Source: Streptomyces ferrugineus (GTDB lineage: Bacteria; Actinomycetota; Actinomycetes; Streptomycetales; Streptomycetaceae). From it: a DNA stretch of 64,000 bases. This document shows, piece by piece, positions 15,245 to 21,680 of this stretch; the first letter of the stretch is position 1, and each line of letters begins with the position of its first letter. The stretch covers positions 868,001 through 932,000 of the forward strand of contig NZ_CP063373.1 of NCBI RefSeq assembly GCF_015160855.1, given 5' to 3'. The notes below the pieces were generated by a model, which saw nothing but the letters and a program-made list of their open reading frames with translations, was not told the DNA's origin and made no database searches. The position numbers and the translations under genes were made by a program.

Positions 15245-15504
15245 GCTGCCGTCTCCTTCCTTCGCCTCGACTCGTCACAGAAGGCGGACCAGTCGGCATG
15301 GAAGGTCTCCCAGTTGGTGTAGACCCAGGACTGGTTGACCATGACGGTCGGCGTCTGGGCCGTGTCGTAGTCGAAGGCGTCGGGGAGTCGACCGCTCAGA
15401 CGGCAGTCCCAGACGAAAGCGCGGAACAGGCCATGGTGGACGTTCAGCCATCGAGCGGCCTGGTTCGTGTTGGACCAGATGTCGCCGTTGTCGCGTCGGC
15501 TCAC
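15241..15504 (-). CDS. unknown 87-residue element protein
   Basis: GTG start overlaps the stop of the HTH gene (GTGA). Aromatic-rich: N-Q-A-A-R-W-L-N-V-H-H-G-L-F-R-A-F-V-W-D and W-V-Y-T-N-W-E-T-F-H-A-D-W-S-A-F. The first 25 residues could be a small helix-turn-helix (N-T-N-Q-A-A-R-W-L-N-V-H). Together with its neighbour it could form an excisionase-type pair. Family not recognised. Confidence 0.6.
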   Translation of the reverse strand: MSRRDNGDIWSNTNQAARWLNVHHGLFRAFVWDCRLSGRLPDAFDYDTAQTPTVMVNQSWVYTNWETFHADWSAFCDESRRRKETAA

Positions 15505-15689
15505 TTGGCACGCTCCTCAGCTAGCTTCTCGACGTCCGCCTGTCGGTAGAGCACCGAGGCGCCGAGCTTCACGCCCTCGATCGGCTCGACGCCATCCGAG
15601 CGCCAGTTGCGGACCGTGCCGGGGTGGACTCCGAGGCGGCGTGCCGTCTCCCGAACGGTCATGTAGTTGGTGCCCTCGATCTGGAACAC
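15501..15689 (-). CDS. excisionase-like helix-turn-helix protein (MerR/HTH_17 type)
   Basis: 62 residues from GTG 15689, chosen for GGAAGGAGG 6 bases ahead; in-frame ATG 15662 would drop the first nine residues. M-T-V-R-E-T-A-R-R-L-G-V-H-P-G-T-V-R-N-W is a winged helix-turn-helix of the excisionase type, followed by a wing around V-L-Y-R-Q-A-D-V-E-K-L. Such proteins serve as recombination directionality factors with tyrosine integrases. Serine integrases also use directionality factors of varied folds, so excision control or transcriptional regulation are both open. First gene of a four-gene operon. Confidence 0.75.
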   Translation of the reverse strand: MFQIEGTNYMTVRETARRLGVHPGTVRNWRSDGVEPIEGVKLGASVLYRQADVEKLAEERAK

Positions 15690-16353
15690 GAAGGGCCTCC
15701 TTCCCGCCTCGGGCGCGAGGCTGTGTCGTGGGTTGTCATCAGGTGTTCGGGCCCAAGAGAGACGCCCCCCGCCAGTACCGCCAAGGAGGGACCGGTACCG
15801 ACGAGGGGTGTCTGTGTCTCGTCCGCGTGCGTGACAGCGCCTCGGGTGACCAAACCCGCACGGACGAGACAGGGGGTGCGCCAGGAACCCGAACAGAACG
15901 AGCGCACCGTGAAGGGAGGAATCAGGGGACGTCATCAGGTGTGACGCACGGGAGAGAGACGCCCGACCGGATCAGGGTCGGGCGAGCGAGGAGCGAACCC
16001 CTCTACTTACTGGTGGCAGTTGGATCATGGTTCGTCCGGGTCGAGTCACTGTGACGCTGGTCACTGGCTCTTAATTGAACCCTCTACCTACTGATACGGG
16101 GCCCGACCCTGCTCGGTCAGGACGGACCCGCTGTGACGCCGGTCACCTGTCGAGCGAGGAGCGAAACACCCTCACTTACAAGTCCGGGATGAGCGGGGCA
16201 CTTGTCCGGGTCGAGCCGCTGTGACGCCGGTCACCTGCCGGTCGAGCGAATCACCCTCTACCTACAGAGAGCCAATGGGCGGGCCGTCAGTCAGGGTCGA
16301 GTCAGCGTGAGGCTGATCACCTGACTGTCGCACCCTCGGCCTACCGTGCCCCC
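15690..16353 (+). promoter_or_regulatory. 660-bp gene-free region with tandem repeats between divergent modules
   Basis: The largest gene-free stretch of the element, lying between the minus-strand xis operon and the plus-strand module. The left part holds a GCCCGACC/GGTCGGGC hairpin (15961-15983). The right 370 bases hold four to five imperfect ~85-bp repeats, each with a GTGAC-N4-GTCAC dyad and a CCCTCTACYTACA-type box (see the repeat entry). Possible roles are a set of co-regulated promoters or an iteron-type origin. Confidence 0.55.
15985..16347 (+). repeat. tandem ~85-bp repeats with GTGAC-N4-GTCAC dyads
   Basis: Dyads GTGACGCTGGTCAC (16051-16064), GTGACGCCGGTCAC (16133-16146 and 16221-16234) and a degenerate GTGAGGCTGATCAC (16307-16320) are spaced 82, 88 and 86 bases. 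Each is preceded by a GGGTCGAG or similar word and followed 20-28 bases on by ACCCTCTACCTAC-like boxes (near 16003, 16085, 16174, 16260, 16342). The last box, TACCGT 16342-16347, lies 6 bases from the ATG at 16354 and looks like a -10 of a leaderless promoter. Confidence 0.7.
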
Positions 16354-16548
16354 ATGGACATGGACAGCCCGCAAGACGTAGGCGCCGCCTTCGGCGCCCT
16401 GATCCTCGGCGTCACCGTGAGCGAGGAGCCGCCCCCTCCAGACTCCCCCCTCAGCCGTGTGCGCGCCTTCACCGCCCGGTACGGCGAGGGCGCGCTGAAT
16501 CCCGAGCACATCAGGGCCGCACAGGAGGGGCGCCCCCTGCTCCCGTGA
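16354..16548 (+). CDS. 64-residue element protein, probably leaderless
   Basis: ATG 16354 lies 6 bases after TACCGT (16342-16347), the -10-like end of the tandem repeats, and has no ribosome site. The protein has a helical Ala/Gly-rich first part, then a Pro-rich E-E-P-P-P-P-D-S-P linker and a second helix. No family recognised. It is the first plus-strand gene of the right module. Confidence 0.55.
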   Translation: MDMDSPQDVGAAFGALILGVTVSEEPPPPDSPLSRVRAFTARYGEGALNPEHIRAAQEGRPLLP

Positions 16549-16578
16549 GACGACGCCACGCCGGGCACTTCATGCAAC

Positions 16579-16603
16579 AACGTGCATACCCACGAACGTG
16601 CAT
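16579..16603 (+). promoter_or_regulatory. AACGTGCAT direct repeat
   Basis: AACGTGCAT at 16579-16587 and 16595-16603, 16 bases apart, preceded by ATGCA to give an ATGCA-N6-TGCAT dyad at 16572-16587. It lies about 75 bases ahead of the three-gene XRE/DUF6879 unit and is a likely operator for its XRE regulator. Confidence 0.5.
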
Positions 16604-16675
16604 GGACGGCCGAGCTCGACCCTCGTACGGTCGTGCCCAACGGCCCAACGGGGCCGACAGACAAGGGGGTTTCGC

Positions 16676-16882
16676 ATGGCACGCGAAGAACTGACTCGGC
16701 TTACCGGCAACGGCAATGGGGAGTGCGGCGAAGACGACTGCCCGAACCTGTACCGCACGGAGCGAGGAACGTTCGTCGTTCAGGGCGACGTGTCCAACGC
16801 CTTCACTCCGCCGCAAGGGGAAGGGCTTGTGGAGATTCCCGAGAGCGTTCTTCGGGAGGCAATTCGTGCTCTTGGATGGTGA
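16676..16882 (+). CDS. 68-residue partner protein of the DUF6879/XRE module
   Basis: ATG 16676 with an AAGGGGG site. Contains C-G-E-D-D-C and the stretch G-T-F-V-V-Q-G-D-V, then P-P-Q-G-E-G-L-V-E-I-P-E-S-V-L. Small proteins of this look commonly sit just ahead of DUF6879 genes in Streptomyces. Its 3' end overlaps the DUF6879 start by 17 bases, so the two are translationally coupled. Biochemical function unknown. Confidence 0.7.
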   Translation: MAREELTRLTGNGNGECGEDDCPNLYRTERGTFVVQGDVSNAFTPPQGEGLVEIPESVLREAIRALGW

Positions 16883-17381
16883 CGAGTGGCGGGCGACGCT
16901 CCGAGGATTCCAGTCCGAGGCGTGGCGACTGGAGACCCTTCCGCAGTACCTCGTACCGCAGGAGTCCGAAGAGCTCGAAGCCTTCCGGGCCGGTAAGCGA
17001 ATCGACCCGCACGCCTACTCGTCCGCATACACGGAAGACCTGAAGCGGATACGCGGTGAGGGGAAGCGTAAGGGGCGAGTACACATCGTGACTCGGCCGC
17101 TCTCCGAGTATCTGCAATTCGAGTTCTCTCGGTATTACGCCCCTCACGTACTCGCCGGGGAAGACGTCCGAATTCTCGACGTGACCGACCGAGAGAATCC
17201 CTTGCCGGAAGTCCGGGACTTCTGGATGTTCGACCGCTCGACGGTCGTTCTCATGCACTACGAGGACGACGGAACGCAGATCAGCCGCGAACTGTACGAA
17301 GGCGAGCCGGCCGACTACATCGAGTACCAACGAATTGCCGTTGCCGAGTCGGTTCCATTCTTGGAGTACGTGAAGGGGTGA
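16866..17381 (+). CDS. DUF6879-family protein
   Basis: 171 residues from GTG 16866 (GGAGG 6 bases ahead). Matches the DUF6879 pattern in order: L-x3-E-W-R-A-T-L-R-G-F-Q-S-E-A-W-R-L-E-T near the start, Y-x5-E-L-E-A-F around 40, R-x-H-I-V-T-R-P-L-S-E-Y near 77, F-W-M-F-D near 118, Y near 145. The family is usually found beside XRE-DUF5753 regulators and DUF397 proteins, and is discussed as part of a toxin-antitoxin-like or developmental regulatory module. The exact activity is unknown. Stop overlaps the GTG of the XRE gene (GTGA). Confidence 0.8.
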   Translation: MLLDGDEWRATLRGFQSEAWRLETLPQYLVPQESEELEAFRAGKRIDPHAYSSAYTEDLKRIRGEGKRKGRVHIVTRPLSEYLQFEFSRYYAPHVLAGEDVRILDVTDRENPLPEVRDFWMFDRSTVVLMHYEDDGTQISRELYEGEPADYIEYQRIAVAESVPFLEYVKG

Positions 17382-18211
17382 CGTTCGAAGCTGAGCAGCT
17401 TGGCGAGTCCGGCCCGGAACTTGCTTCGCTGCTCCGAGAATTGCGCAAGCGAGCCGGTCTCTCAGGGGATCGGCTCGCCGCGCGCTGCAACATGTCTCAG
17501 TCCAAGGTAAGCCGGATTGAGAACGGCCGCACACGGCCGTCTCTGGTCGATGTAGAGGCGATCCTGAGAGCCTTGGACGCCCCGCCCGAACTCGTCGCCG
17601 AAGTCTCCGCGCTCGCCCGTCTGGCGAACACTGAATGGCGGAACCTTCGAGAGCTACGGCGTAAGGGACTAGGGACGCGACAGGCCGAGTTGAAGGGTCT
17701 CGAAGCGTCCTCGGCGCACATGCGCTACTTCCTGCTCTCGATGGTTACCGGCCTACTCGCTACACCGGAGTACGTACGGGCCAGCCTCGCTCACTCACCG
17801 GCCGATACGAGCAAGGCAGTGGCAGGGAAGTTGGAACGGCAAGCCGTTCTCTACGACGCTTCGAAACAGTTCACATTCCTTCTGACCGAGCAGGCGATTC
17901 GTTGGCCGGTAGTTTCGCCGTTGCCTCTGGCCGAGCAGATGGACCGATTGGGCTCCCTGTCCTACCTGCCGAATGTGCGCATCGGCGTGATTCCCGTGGG
18001 GGCAGTAACGCCCAGAGTTCCGCTGAATACCTTCACGATCTACGACGCTTCCTTGGTCACCATCGAGACTTCGGCGGGGAGTCTGGTACTGCGTGACGGC
18101 CGAGACGTTCAGACCTACCTGAAGGAATTCGCGGGATACGAGGAATGCGCATTGTTCGGGGAGGAACTTCGGGCGAGGCTCGCCGAGTGGTCGGCCGCCT
18201 GCCGTGCATGA
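17378..18211 (+). CDS. XRE-family regulator with DUF5753 domain (Scr1-type)
   Basis: 277 residues. Residues 13-70 are a lambda-repressor-like helix-turn-helix (L-A-A-R-C-N-M-S-Q-S-K-V-S-R-I-E-N-G-R). The rest is the DUF5753 domain (M-R-Y-F-L-L-S-M-V-T-G-L-L-A-T-P-E-Y; L-Y-D-A-S-K-Q-F-T-F-L-L-T-E-Q-A; G-V-I-P-V-G-A near 195). This architecture is common in Streptomyces and is named Scr1-type antitoxin-like. It probably controls its own operon through the repeats at 16579-16603. It could also repress the element's other promoters. Confidence 0.85.
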   Translation: MTFEAEQLGESGPELASLLRELRKRAGLSGDRLAARCNMSQSKVSRIENGRTRPSLVDVEAILRALDAPPELVAEVSALARLANTEWRNLRELRRKGLGTRQAELKGLEASSAHMRYFLLSMVTGLLATPEYVRASLAHSPADTSKAVAGKLERQAVLYDASKQFTFLLTEQAIRWPVVSPLPLAEQMDRLGSLSYLPNVRIGVIPVGAVTPRVPLNTFTIYDASLVTIETSAGSLVLRDGRDVQTYLKEFAGYEECALFGEELRARLAEWSAACRA

Positions 18212-18301
18212 GTTCAGTCGACAACGCGCATGAAGCGCCATCCGTTGCACATTCCACGGGATCATTCTTCGGCAGACACGAAGTCGGGGAGGCTGTAAGG
18301 A

Positions 18302-18505
18302 ATGAGCACACCCAAGACGACGATGGCAGGGCCGGTGAACCTGACGCTTCCGGAGGGAGACCCGGACCCCGTCGCGGGTTGTCGCCAGTGCCTCGACATC
18401 GCCGTGACCCGAGCCAACGCCCGATCGATCGGGGACTACTCGAAGGTGTCAGACGCGAACGTGGCTCTCCGGATGCATCTTCGGGAAGACCACGGGGCCG
18501 AGTAA
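18302..18505 (+). CDS. small Cys-containing protein (67 residues)
   Basis: ATG 18302 with TAAGGA just upstream. Carries C-R-Q-C at about 27-30 and a His-rich end (M-H-L-R-E-D-H), a spacing that could bind zinc. Similar short genes occur downstream of XRE-DUF5753 operons in Streptomyces. Its TAA overlaps the next ATG (TAATG). No function known. Confidence 0.65.
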   Translation: MSTPKTTMAGPVNLTLPEGDPDPVAGCRQCLDIAVTRANARSIGDYSKVSDANVALRMHLREDHGAE

Positions 18506-18726
18506 TGGACATGGAGACGTGGCGAGATGCCCGCTCACGGGCCGTTGGCGCGGCTGAGGCACTGCGGGCGGCATTGGCCGCCCTCGGCGTGCCTGAGAGC
18601 GTCTGGGGCACCGTGCGCCCCATGGTCACCCATAAGGGCACCCCGTACGTGCACGTAGGCATGGTGCGCGCGGAAGTGGCCGAGCAGATCGCCGAAGCCA
18701 TGCGGACGCCGGAGAGCGCTCGGTGA
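18505..18726 (+). CDS. unknown 73-residue protein
   Basis: ATG 18505 overlaps the previous stop. A helical start (A-R-S-R-A-V-G-A-A-E-A-L-R-A-A-L-A-A-L-G) precedes a short beta segment (G-T-P-Y-V-H-V-G-M-V) and a helix. Stop overlaps the next GTG. Middle of a coupled trio; no family recognised. Confidence 0.6.
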   Translation: MDMETWRDARSRAVGAAEALRAALAALGVPESVWGTVRPMVTHKGTPYVHVGMVRAEVAEQIAEAMRTPESAR

Positions 18727-18944
18727 CCCGCTCCGTCATGCGGTACGTGAAGCACCGGATCACACAGCAGCCAGACTCTGACGTCACCTTTGAGGCCGGT
18801 TGCCTGACGTGCGAGTGGAAGGCGACCCCTTCAGAGGACGGGGCGGCGGTCGACATCGAGTGCATGAGCCACACCGGCCGGACAGGGCACGCGACATTCC
18901 GGCGCTTGTGCACGTCGCTCGCTCTCGTCGAGCGAGCCGAGTAA
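18723..18944 (+). CDS. DUF7848-like small protein (73 residues)
   Basis: GTG start overlaps the previous stop by GTGA. Shows the family's pattern C-L-T-C-E-W-K-A near 28-35, then C-M-S-H-T-G-R-T-G-H-x-x-F-R-R near 48-62: two Cys pairs or Cys-His sets that suggest a zinc ribbon. Such proteins are very common in Streptomyces, often next to XRE-DUF5753 regulators. Function unknown. Confidence 0.7.
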   Translation: MTRSVMRYVKHRITQQPDSDVTFEAGCLTCEWKATPSEDGAAVDIECMSHTGRTGHATFRRLCTSLALVERAE

Positions 18945-18998
18945 CCGCACACCCCGGCACGCCTCGGGGCGGCGAAGACTGCCGAGCCGTGCCGGTTG

Positions 18999-19040
18999 AG
19001 AGCCCCTGTCGGTCGTTCCCCCGTGACCGGCAGGGGCTCT
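18999..19040. terminator. bidirectional hairpin terminator
   Basis: AGAGCCCCTG (18999-19008) pairs with CAGGGGCTCT (19031-19040), extended by an inner CGGTC/GACCG stem. It lies between the convergent DUF7848-like gene and the integrase gene and could end both. Confidence 0.75.
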
Positions 19041-19125
19041 GTGCTGAACGCAGAGACCCCGCCAGACGCCCAGCAACGGGCCCTGACGGGGTCGAGTCGG
19101 TGACTGCGGAGAGTTCAGCCGGCCG

Positions 19126-20529
19126 TCACTCTTCGTCGTCTGCGGTGTGGTTCCAACTCACGGTCATGTAGTCGTCCACGGTCATGTTCTTCGCCTTCTT
19201 GAAGCCGTTGGGGTGCATCTCGACGGAGAGTACGAACTTCACCCACGCTCGGCGGACGGGAAGCGGAGTGCCCGGCCAGTCTTCAATCAGGGCAGCAACG
19301 CCCTTCACGGGGTCGATCGGAGGCAGGCCAGTGACCCCGGACAGCTTCTCGTCGATCTCGTCGAGCCGGGCCCGGATCGCCTCGGTACCGGCCGTCATCT
19401 GCGAGAGGGTGATGGCTCCCGAGGCGTAGGCCACGGCCAAGCCGTCGAGCCGTTCGCGGAGCGTCTGAGCCTCGGCGTGAAGGTGGGCCGAGTCGTCGCC
19501 CTGCTCCTGTCGGGCGGCGAGGATCGAGGACAGGAAGTCGGGGAAGACGAGCCGGGCAAGAACGGCGTTACCGGCCCGCTTGTCGGCCAGCTCTCGCGGT
19601 ACCCGCACATGCTTCTGTCCGCACCGGTAGACCGGGGTGCCTCGGTACATGCCGCCCCGCACGGCCTCCCCGCACTTCGAGCAGGTGGCCAGACCGGCGA
19701 GGAGGGTCTGAGGGGCGTTGCCGGTACGGGCGCCACCCGTGAACCTCTTGGGGTTGGTCAGTGCCGATACGAGGGCGTAGTGCGTCGCCTCGTCCAGGAT
19801 GGCGGGCCACTGACCCTCGCCCACGATCTCGCCCCGGTAGGTGGCCTGAGCGATGTACCGGGGAGAGACGAGTACCTTCTTCACTCCGCCAGTGCTCCAC
19901 CTCTCCGCCTCTCCCTTCGCCTTGCCGGAAGAGGAGCGGGGAGCGAGCAGACCAAGGCCAGTCCAGTACCTACCCACGGCGGCCAGGGTCTCGCCCTGAA
20001 GAACCATCTCGGCACCCTTGCGGATCGCGTCCGCCTCGGCCTCGATCACGGTCACGTAGTCGTCGGCGTATCCGAAGGGGCGGATGCCTGCCTTGTGAGG
20101 GGTGCCGTTCTTCGCCGCCTGAAGGTTGCTCGCCATCTGCCGTAGCGCCTTCTGCTCGCCTTCGTACGTCGCCCACGCCGTGACCGTTCGGGCCGTGGCC
20201 CTACCGGCAGGGGTGGACAGGTCCAGGTGTCCGGCGTGGATCGCGTGGACGTTCACGCCCAGGTCGATGACCCGTTCAAGATCCTCGGTCTTACGGATGA
20301 GCCGGTCAGTGTGCCAACAGAGGATCGCTTCCGGCTTGGACGCCAACAGCCGCTCGAACCCCGGACGCACCTTGCCCGAGGTGGCGCTGATGTCGTTGTC
20401 TGCGATGACCTCCCGTACGGTCCACCCTCGCGACTCGGCGAACGCCTTGCACTCGTCCGTCTGTCGCTGAACGCCCAACTCGTCGCCGTGCTGATCGAGG
20501 CTGAGCCGTACGTAGATGGTGACGTTCAC
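19126..20529 (-). CDS. large serine integrase
   Basis: 467 residues from GTG 20529. Residues 1-140 are the resolvase catalytic domain: Y-V-R-L-S-L-D holds the nucleophile Ser10, and D-R-L-I-R together with the R-P-G-F-E-R-L-L region carries the conserved Arg residues. A recombinase domain follows (about 160-260; R-P-F-G-Y, R-Y-I-A-Q-A-T-Y-R-G). A zinc-ribbon domain with C-S-K-C ... Y-R-C-G comes next, then a C-terminal coiled coil (L-R-E-R-L-D-G-L-A). It is short for the family but has all domains. It would recombine attP and attB; the inferred sites share the 5-bp core GTTCG. It lies 1.1 kb from attR. Confidence 0.92.
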   Translation of the reverse strand: MNVTIYVRLSLDQHGDELGVQRQTDECKAFAESRGWTVREVIADNDISATSGKVRPGFERLLASKPEAILCWHTDRLIRKTEDLERVIDLGVNVHAIHAGHLDLSTPAGRATARTVTAWATYEGEQKALRQMASNLQAAKNGTPHKAGIRPFGYADDYVTVIEAEADAIRKGAEMVLQGETLAAVGRYWTGLGLLAPRSSSGKAKGEAERWSTGGVKKVLVSPRYIAQATYRGEIVGEGQWPAILDEATHYALVSALTNPKRFTGGARTGNAPQTLLAGLATCSKCGEAVRGGMYRGTPVYRCGQKHVRVPRELADKRAGNAVLARLVFPDFLSSILAARQEQGDDSAHLHAEAQTLRERLDGLAVAYASGAITLSQMTAGTEAIRARLDEIDEKLSGVTGLPPIDPVKGVAALIEDWPGTPLPVRRAWVKFVLSVEMHPNGFKKAKNMTVDDYMTVSWNHTADDEE

Positions 20530-20613
20530 CGGGGTCTCTCTCCTGCTCTGGTCTGTGTTCGATGATGAGGGAGGGGGAGGCCAGTCGGTACCGACCTCCC
20601 CGTGAGCTGCGTC

Positions 20614-21636
20614 TCAGGCGGCGAGACCGGCCGCCTGTCGCAGTGCCTCGACGGACACGGCCACCTCTTCGAAGTCGGGCTCAGTCGTGATGCAGTCGGA
20701 CACGTAGAGGCCGAAGACCTTCCGGCCGTCGTCGGTGACCCCTTTGAGGAGCGGCCCGCCGTTCTTACCTTCGAGCGGTTCGACGCCGCGCGAGGAGAGG
20801 CGACGGAAGGCATCGGCGAGCAAGGCGTCATGCAGGGAGGCGCCGCCCTCGGACAGGGACAGGTCATCGCTCGCCGGAGGGGAGATCAGGACACCGGTAC
20901 CGGCGATCATGTCGACGACGGCAGTGAAGGGGCGCAGGTCGATCACCTGGCCTACCTCAGACTCGGCCCACTCGGCACGGGGCCCTGACTCCCCCTTCAC
21001 TCGCACCTCGTCGGCGAAGTACCGGGTCATGGCGACCCCCTCGGCGAAGATCATGCGGAGGAAGCCAGGGCGACCGCGTACGCTGCCAATCTCCCGGACC
21101 TTCAGGAAGCCGTGACCACGAACGGCCACCTCGTCGCCAGGCTCGACGTACTGAGTCTCAACCGGCATGGCGCCCTCGGTCGGCTCCGTGACCGGCTCCA
21201 CCTCGGGGAGCTTGGGGGCAGCCTTCACGCGCACCATGGCGTCCATGGCGTACGTGGCATCGAGGTTGAAGCCGAGCGCACGCGACGACTCAGAGGAGAG
21301 CTCGACCCCTACCGCCTGCGCGTCGGCGTCCACCTCGACGGACACAACCTCCCGCTCCTCACCGCGCCAGGTGTCACAGCCCAGCACCATGCCGGGGCGC
21401 AGGTCGCGAGCGGGGAGGATCGTCCACGTACCGTCCGTGCCGTAGCTGCGCTCGACGTGGCGCTGTGCCAGCTCCTTAACGTCCATGAGGCGACGGCCGC
21501 CGAAGGTGAAGCCAAGGCCGACGACGGTTCCGATCCACGCTCCGCCTTCCTTGCGCGCCGTGGCGATGCGGCGCCCGTTGTGCGTCGCGTAGTAGGTGCT
21601 GGGCTTGGCGTCCTTGTGCCAGGTGAGCTCGGTCAT
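20614..21636 (-). CDS. unknown 340-residue element protein beside attR
   Basis: ATG 21636 lies 40 bases from the attR core. Residues 1-60 form a compact beta-rich domain (Y-Y-A-T-H-N-G-R-R-I-A-T-A-R-K-E-G-G-A-W) similar in look to small phage domains. The middle repeats an SH3-like pattern (L-R-P-G-M-V-L-G; V-E-P-G-D-E-V-A-V-R-G-H-G-F-L-K-V) and a Pro/Glu linker joins it to an alpha-helical C terminus. No family recognised. Being transcribed towards the integrase, with an 84-base gap, it may share its promoter and be a partner of integration. Confidence 0.6.
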   Translation of the reverse strand: MTELTWHKDAKPSTYYATHNGRRIATARKEGGAWIGTVVGLGFTFGGRRLMDVKELAQRHVERSYGTDGTWTILPARDLRPGMVLGCDTWRGEEREVVSVEVDADAQAVGVELSSESSRALGFNLDATYAMDAMVRVKAAPKLPEVEPVTEPTEGAMPVETQYVEPGDEVAVRGHGFLKVREIGSVRGRPGFLRMIFAEGVAMTRYFADEVRVKGESGPRAEWAESEVGQVIDLRPFTAVVDMIAGTGVLISPPASDDLSLSEGGASLHDALLADAFRRLSSRGVEPLEGKNGGPLLKGVTDDGRKVFGLYVSDCITTEPDFEEVAVSVEALRQAAGLAA

Positions 21637-21665
21637 TGGGTGCCTCCTCAGTAGTGCCCCAGAGG

Positions 21666-21680
21666 CTCACCACTCGTTCG
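21666..21680 (+). other. attR of the integrative element
   Basis: CTCACCAC (21666-21673), TC, then core GTTCG (21676-21680), followed by host coding sequence G-W-S-R-G in frame. Mirrors attL: element arms CTCACCAC and GTGGTGAG form a perfect inverted repeat round the core in the deduced attP. The deduced attB is the uninterrupted MFS codon run N-E-E-F-G-W-S-R. Confidence 0.85.

Larger units (their letters stand above)
9633..21680. mobile_element. 12,043-bp integrative element inside an MFS gene
   Basis: Bounded by GTTCG core repeats at 9633 and 21676, with a large serine integrase near the right end and an excisionase-like HTH gene near the middle. Genes are in three blocks: 15689 to 10134 (minus), 16354 to 18944 (plus), and 21636 to 19126 (minus). 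Codon and base use look less GC-extreme than the flanks, especially 16550-18950. I found no FtsK/TraB translocase, relaxase, replication initiator, terminase, capsid or lysis gene, so it is neither a typical actinomycete integrative conjugative element nor a prophage. It may be a stripped or helper-dependent element, or use replication proteins I cannot recognise. Confidence 0.88.

Noticed and set aside
9633..21680. tRNA-targeted actinomycete conjugative element
   Set aside because: No tRNA gene at either end, and the recombinase is of the serine type; the target is an MFS coding sequence.
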